Shown: positions 14,090-15,116 of the stretch, one piece after another
Numbering within the stretch: the first letter of the stretch is position 1
How the letters are laid out: every line of letters starts with the position of its first letter
Assembly (NCBI GenBank): GCA_038251315.1
Contig: JBBSBK010000094.1
Coordinates: 1 to 15,116, forward strand
Direction of reading: 5' to 3'
Source of the DNA: JBBKXP01 sp038251315
Lineage (GTDB): Bacteria; Pseudomonadota; Alphaproteobacteria; Rhodobacterales; Rhodobacteraceae
DNA: 15,116 nt
The notes under the pieces: model-generated
What the model was told of the DNA's origin: nothing
The model's database searches: none
Seen by the model: the letters and a program-made list of their open reading frames with translations, nothing else
Made by a program: the position numbers and the translations under genes

Positions 14090-14653
14090 ATGTCCCCGCT
14101 GAAACTCGAAAAAGGCGCGACCAGCCATTCGGCCTATAACCTCAAGGCCAACTACGAAGACACGGTCGAACGCCATACCCTGGCCGTGATTGTCGAAAAC
14201 GAACCCGGCGTGCTGGCCCGTGTCATCGGCCTGTTCGCCGGGCGCGGTTACAACATCGAAAGCCTGACCGTCGCCGAAACCGACCACCTCGGCCACCGCA
14301 GCCGGATCACCATCGTCACCAGCGGCACGCCGCAGGTGATCGTACAGATCAAGGCGCAACTGGGCCGGATCGTCACCGTGCATCAGGTCAACGACCTGAC
14401 GGTCGAGGGGCCATCGGTCGAACGCGAACTCGCTTTGCTCAAGGTCGCAGGGAAGGGCGATCACCGGCTTGAGGCGCTGCGCCTTGCCGACATTTTCCGC
14501 GCCAATGTCGTTGACAGCACGCTGGAATCCTTCGTTTTCGAAATCACCGGCACATCCGAAAAGATCGACGCGCTGGCCGACCTGATGCGCCCGCTGGGTC
14601 TGGTCGAGATTGCCCGCACCGGGGTCGCGGCCCTGCGGCGCGGCGCGATATAG
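14090..14653 (+). CDS. ilvH: Acetolactate synthase small (regulatory) subunit
   Basis: This is the regulatory partner of the catalytic subunit; in the family it raises activity and gives feedback inhibition by valine. The ACT domain lies at about residues 29-103, with TLAVIVENEPGVLARVIGLF and GYNIESLTVAETD, including the Gly-rich turn and Asn residues that line the valine site in homologues. The C-terminal domain follows, with EALRLADIFRANVVD and SFVFEITGTSEKIDAL. At 187 residues it exceeds the E. coli form (163) by an N-terminal extension of about 25, common in alphaproteobacteria. AAGGA at 14079-14083 overlaps the lipoprotein stop and sits six bases before the ATG. It is often named ilvN in related genomes. 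Confidence 0.96.
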   Translation: MSPLKLEKGATSHSAYNLKANYEDTVERHTLAVIVENEPGVLARVIGLFAGRGYNIESLTVAETDHLGHRSRITIVTSGTPQVIVQIKAQLGRIVTVHQVNDLTVEGPSVERELALLKVAGKGDHRLEALRLADIFRANVVDSTLESFVFEITGTSEKIDALADLMRPLGLVEIARTGVAALRRGAI

Positions 14654-14865
14654 GCGTTTGCGACCGCCGAGTTCGGTTCTGACCCGGAACGACACCACCG
14701 AACAGGCTGTGGTGCGGCATTGGCGCGTGAAAGGTTGTCGCGCCGACAGGCTTCCACAGCCCCGGTGCCCGATACTATGAAAATCTGCTGCAATGCTGAC
14801 CCGCCGGACCTAGCGTCAGTCCATTGTCGTCAGCGCCGACGAAGGACAGTCGTCCGAGGTGTGAA
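14654..14865. other. Intergenic region after ilvH
   Basis: These 212 bp contain no supported gene. A symmetric hairpin (14705-14761) and an overlapping CACCAC...GTGGTG repeat are visible. The stretch must end the ilv transcript or carry it on, and may hold the promoter of the next gene. No strong -35/-10 pair and no T-tract terminator are evident. Confidence 0.5.
14705..14761 (+). other. Symmetric two-part hairpin downstream of ilvH
   Basis: The outer stem is GGCTGTGG (14705-14712) with CCACAGCC (14754-14761), eight perfect pairs. A 7x7 symmetric internal loop follows, then an inner stem TTGGCGCG (14720-14727) with CGCGCCGA (14739-14746), one of its pairs being G-T, closed by an 11-base loop. 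There is no T run after it on the plus strand. It may be a 3' UTR stabiliser, a terminator of another type, or part of a small RNA. Confidence 0.45.
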
Positions 14866-15116
14866 TTGCGGATTTTTTCAACGTTTGCGGTTTTCCTGCG
14901 GCTGACGGCAGTTGCTGCGGCCGCGTCATGTCTGGCCGCACCGGCAGCGCAAGCGCAAGAGGGTAATACGTCGACCACCTGTTCGCGAACTGAGGACATC
15001 GTGCTGAACCCGGCGCAGGTGGTCACCACGACCACGCTGTTCTACCGCACCCAGATCATCGGCCAGTTGCAGGGCGGCACGGTGCTTTACGATCAAAGCT
15101 TTGCCCTGCCCTATGC
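14866..15116 (+). CDS. Secreted protein of unknown function, 5' part
   Basis: The frame runs open to the window edge, giving 83 residues. A TTG start at 14866 is inferred from GAGGTG at 14856-14861 and from the signal peptide that follows at once: MRIFSTFAVFLRLTAVAAAA, then a cysteine and Ala-rich region ending APAAQA before Gln. Signal peptidase I cleavage there would release a protein to the periplasm or beyond. The visible mature part (QEGNTSTTCSRTEDIVLNPA, then VVTTTTLFYRT and LQGGTVLYDQSF) has the alternating pattern of beta-strands and one cysteine. I do not recognise the family. The start choice is moderately sure; the reading frame is well supported. Confidence 0.65.
   Translation, partial: MRIFSTFAVFLRLTAVAAAASCLAAPAAQAQEGNTSTTCSRTEDIVLNPAQVVTTTTLFYRTQIIGQLQGGTVLYDQSFALPY

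Overview
The window looks like a GC-rich alphaproteobacterial chromosome, most likely from the Rhodobacteraceae (Roseobacter group). The basis is the mix of genes: a long GlnE, a DUF2852 membrane protein, a bacterial Asp/Glu leucyltransferase (Bpt), a TRAP transporter with a TakP-like binding protein, and an acetolactate synthase with a GEAS variant of the thiamine-diphosphate motif. No phage, insertion sequence, CRISPR, tRNA or rRNA was seen. The taxonomic call comes from family recognition, not from a search.

Left part (1-5773). The 3' end of eda (KDPG aldolase) faces a small unknown gene that forms a TGATG-coupled pair with glnE (glutamine synthetase adenylyltransferase/deadenylylase). After a 331-bp intergenic region with a perfect 19-bp palindrome come two rightward membrane-protein genes (DUF2852, RDD family), separated by a GC-rich stem-loop, and then bpt, an N-degron aminoacyl-transferase gene.

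Middle (5775-10266). A leftward TRAP operon runs binding protein, then small permease, then large permease. The binding protein keeps the metal and 2-oxo-acid binding residues of TakP. Both permeases are much longer than usual for their families. A perfect 11-bp stem-loop lies between the binding-protein gene and the permease genes. The large permease gene and bpt end tail to tail, one base apart.

Right part (10267-15116). A roughly 500-bp intergenic region separates the TRAP operon from a rightward VirK/YbjX (DUF535) gene. The acetolactate synthase operon follows. Its leader contains a likely promoter, a 15-codon leader peptide with a Val-Ser-Ile-Val run, a 9-bp competing stem and a textbook intrinsic terminator, so it looks like a transcription attenuator. 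The operon itself is ilvI, a small predicted lipoprotein and ilvH. A symmetric 57-nt hairpin and the start of a secreted protein gene (TTG start) end the window.

The points most worth a second look are the ilv attenuator, the lipoprotein gene between the two synthase subunits, the enlarged TRAP permeases and the noncoding stem-loops. Most of the window is core metabolism. I do not see a convincing new defence or mobile system.
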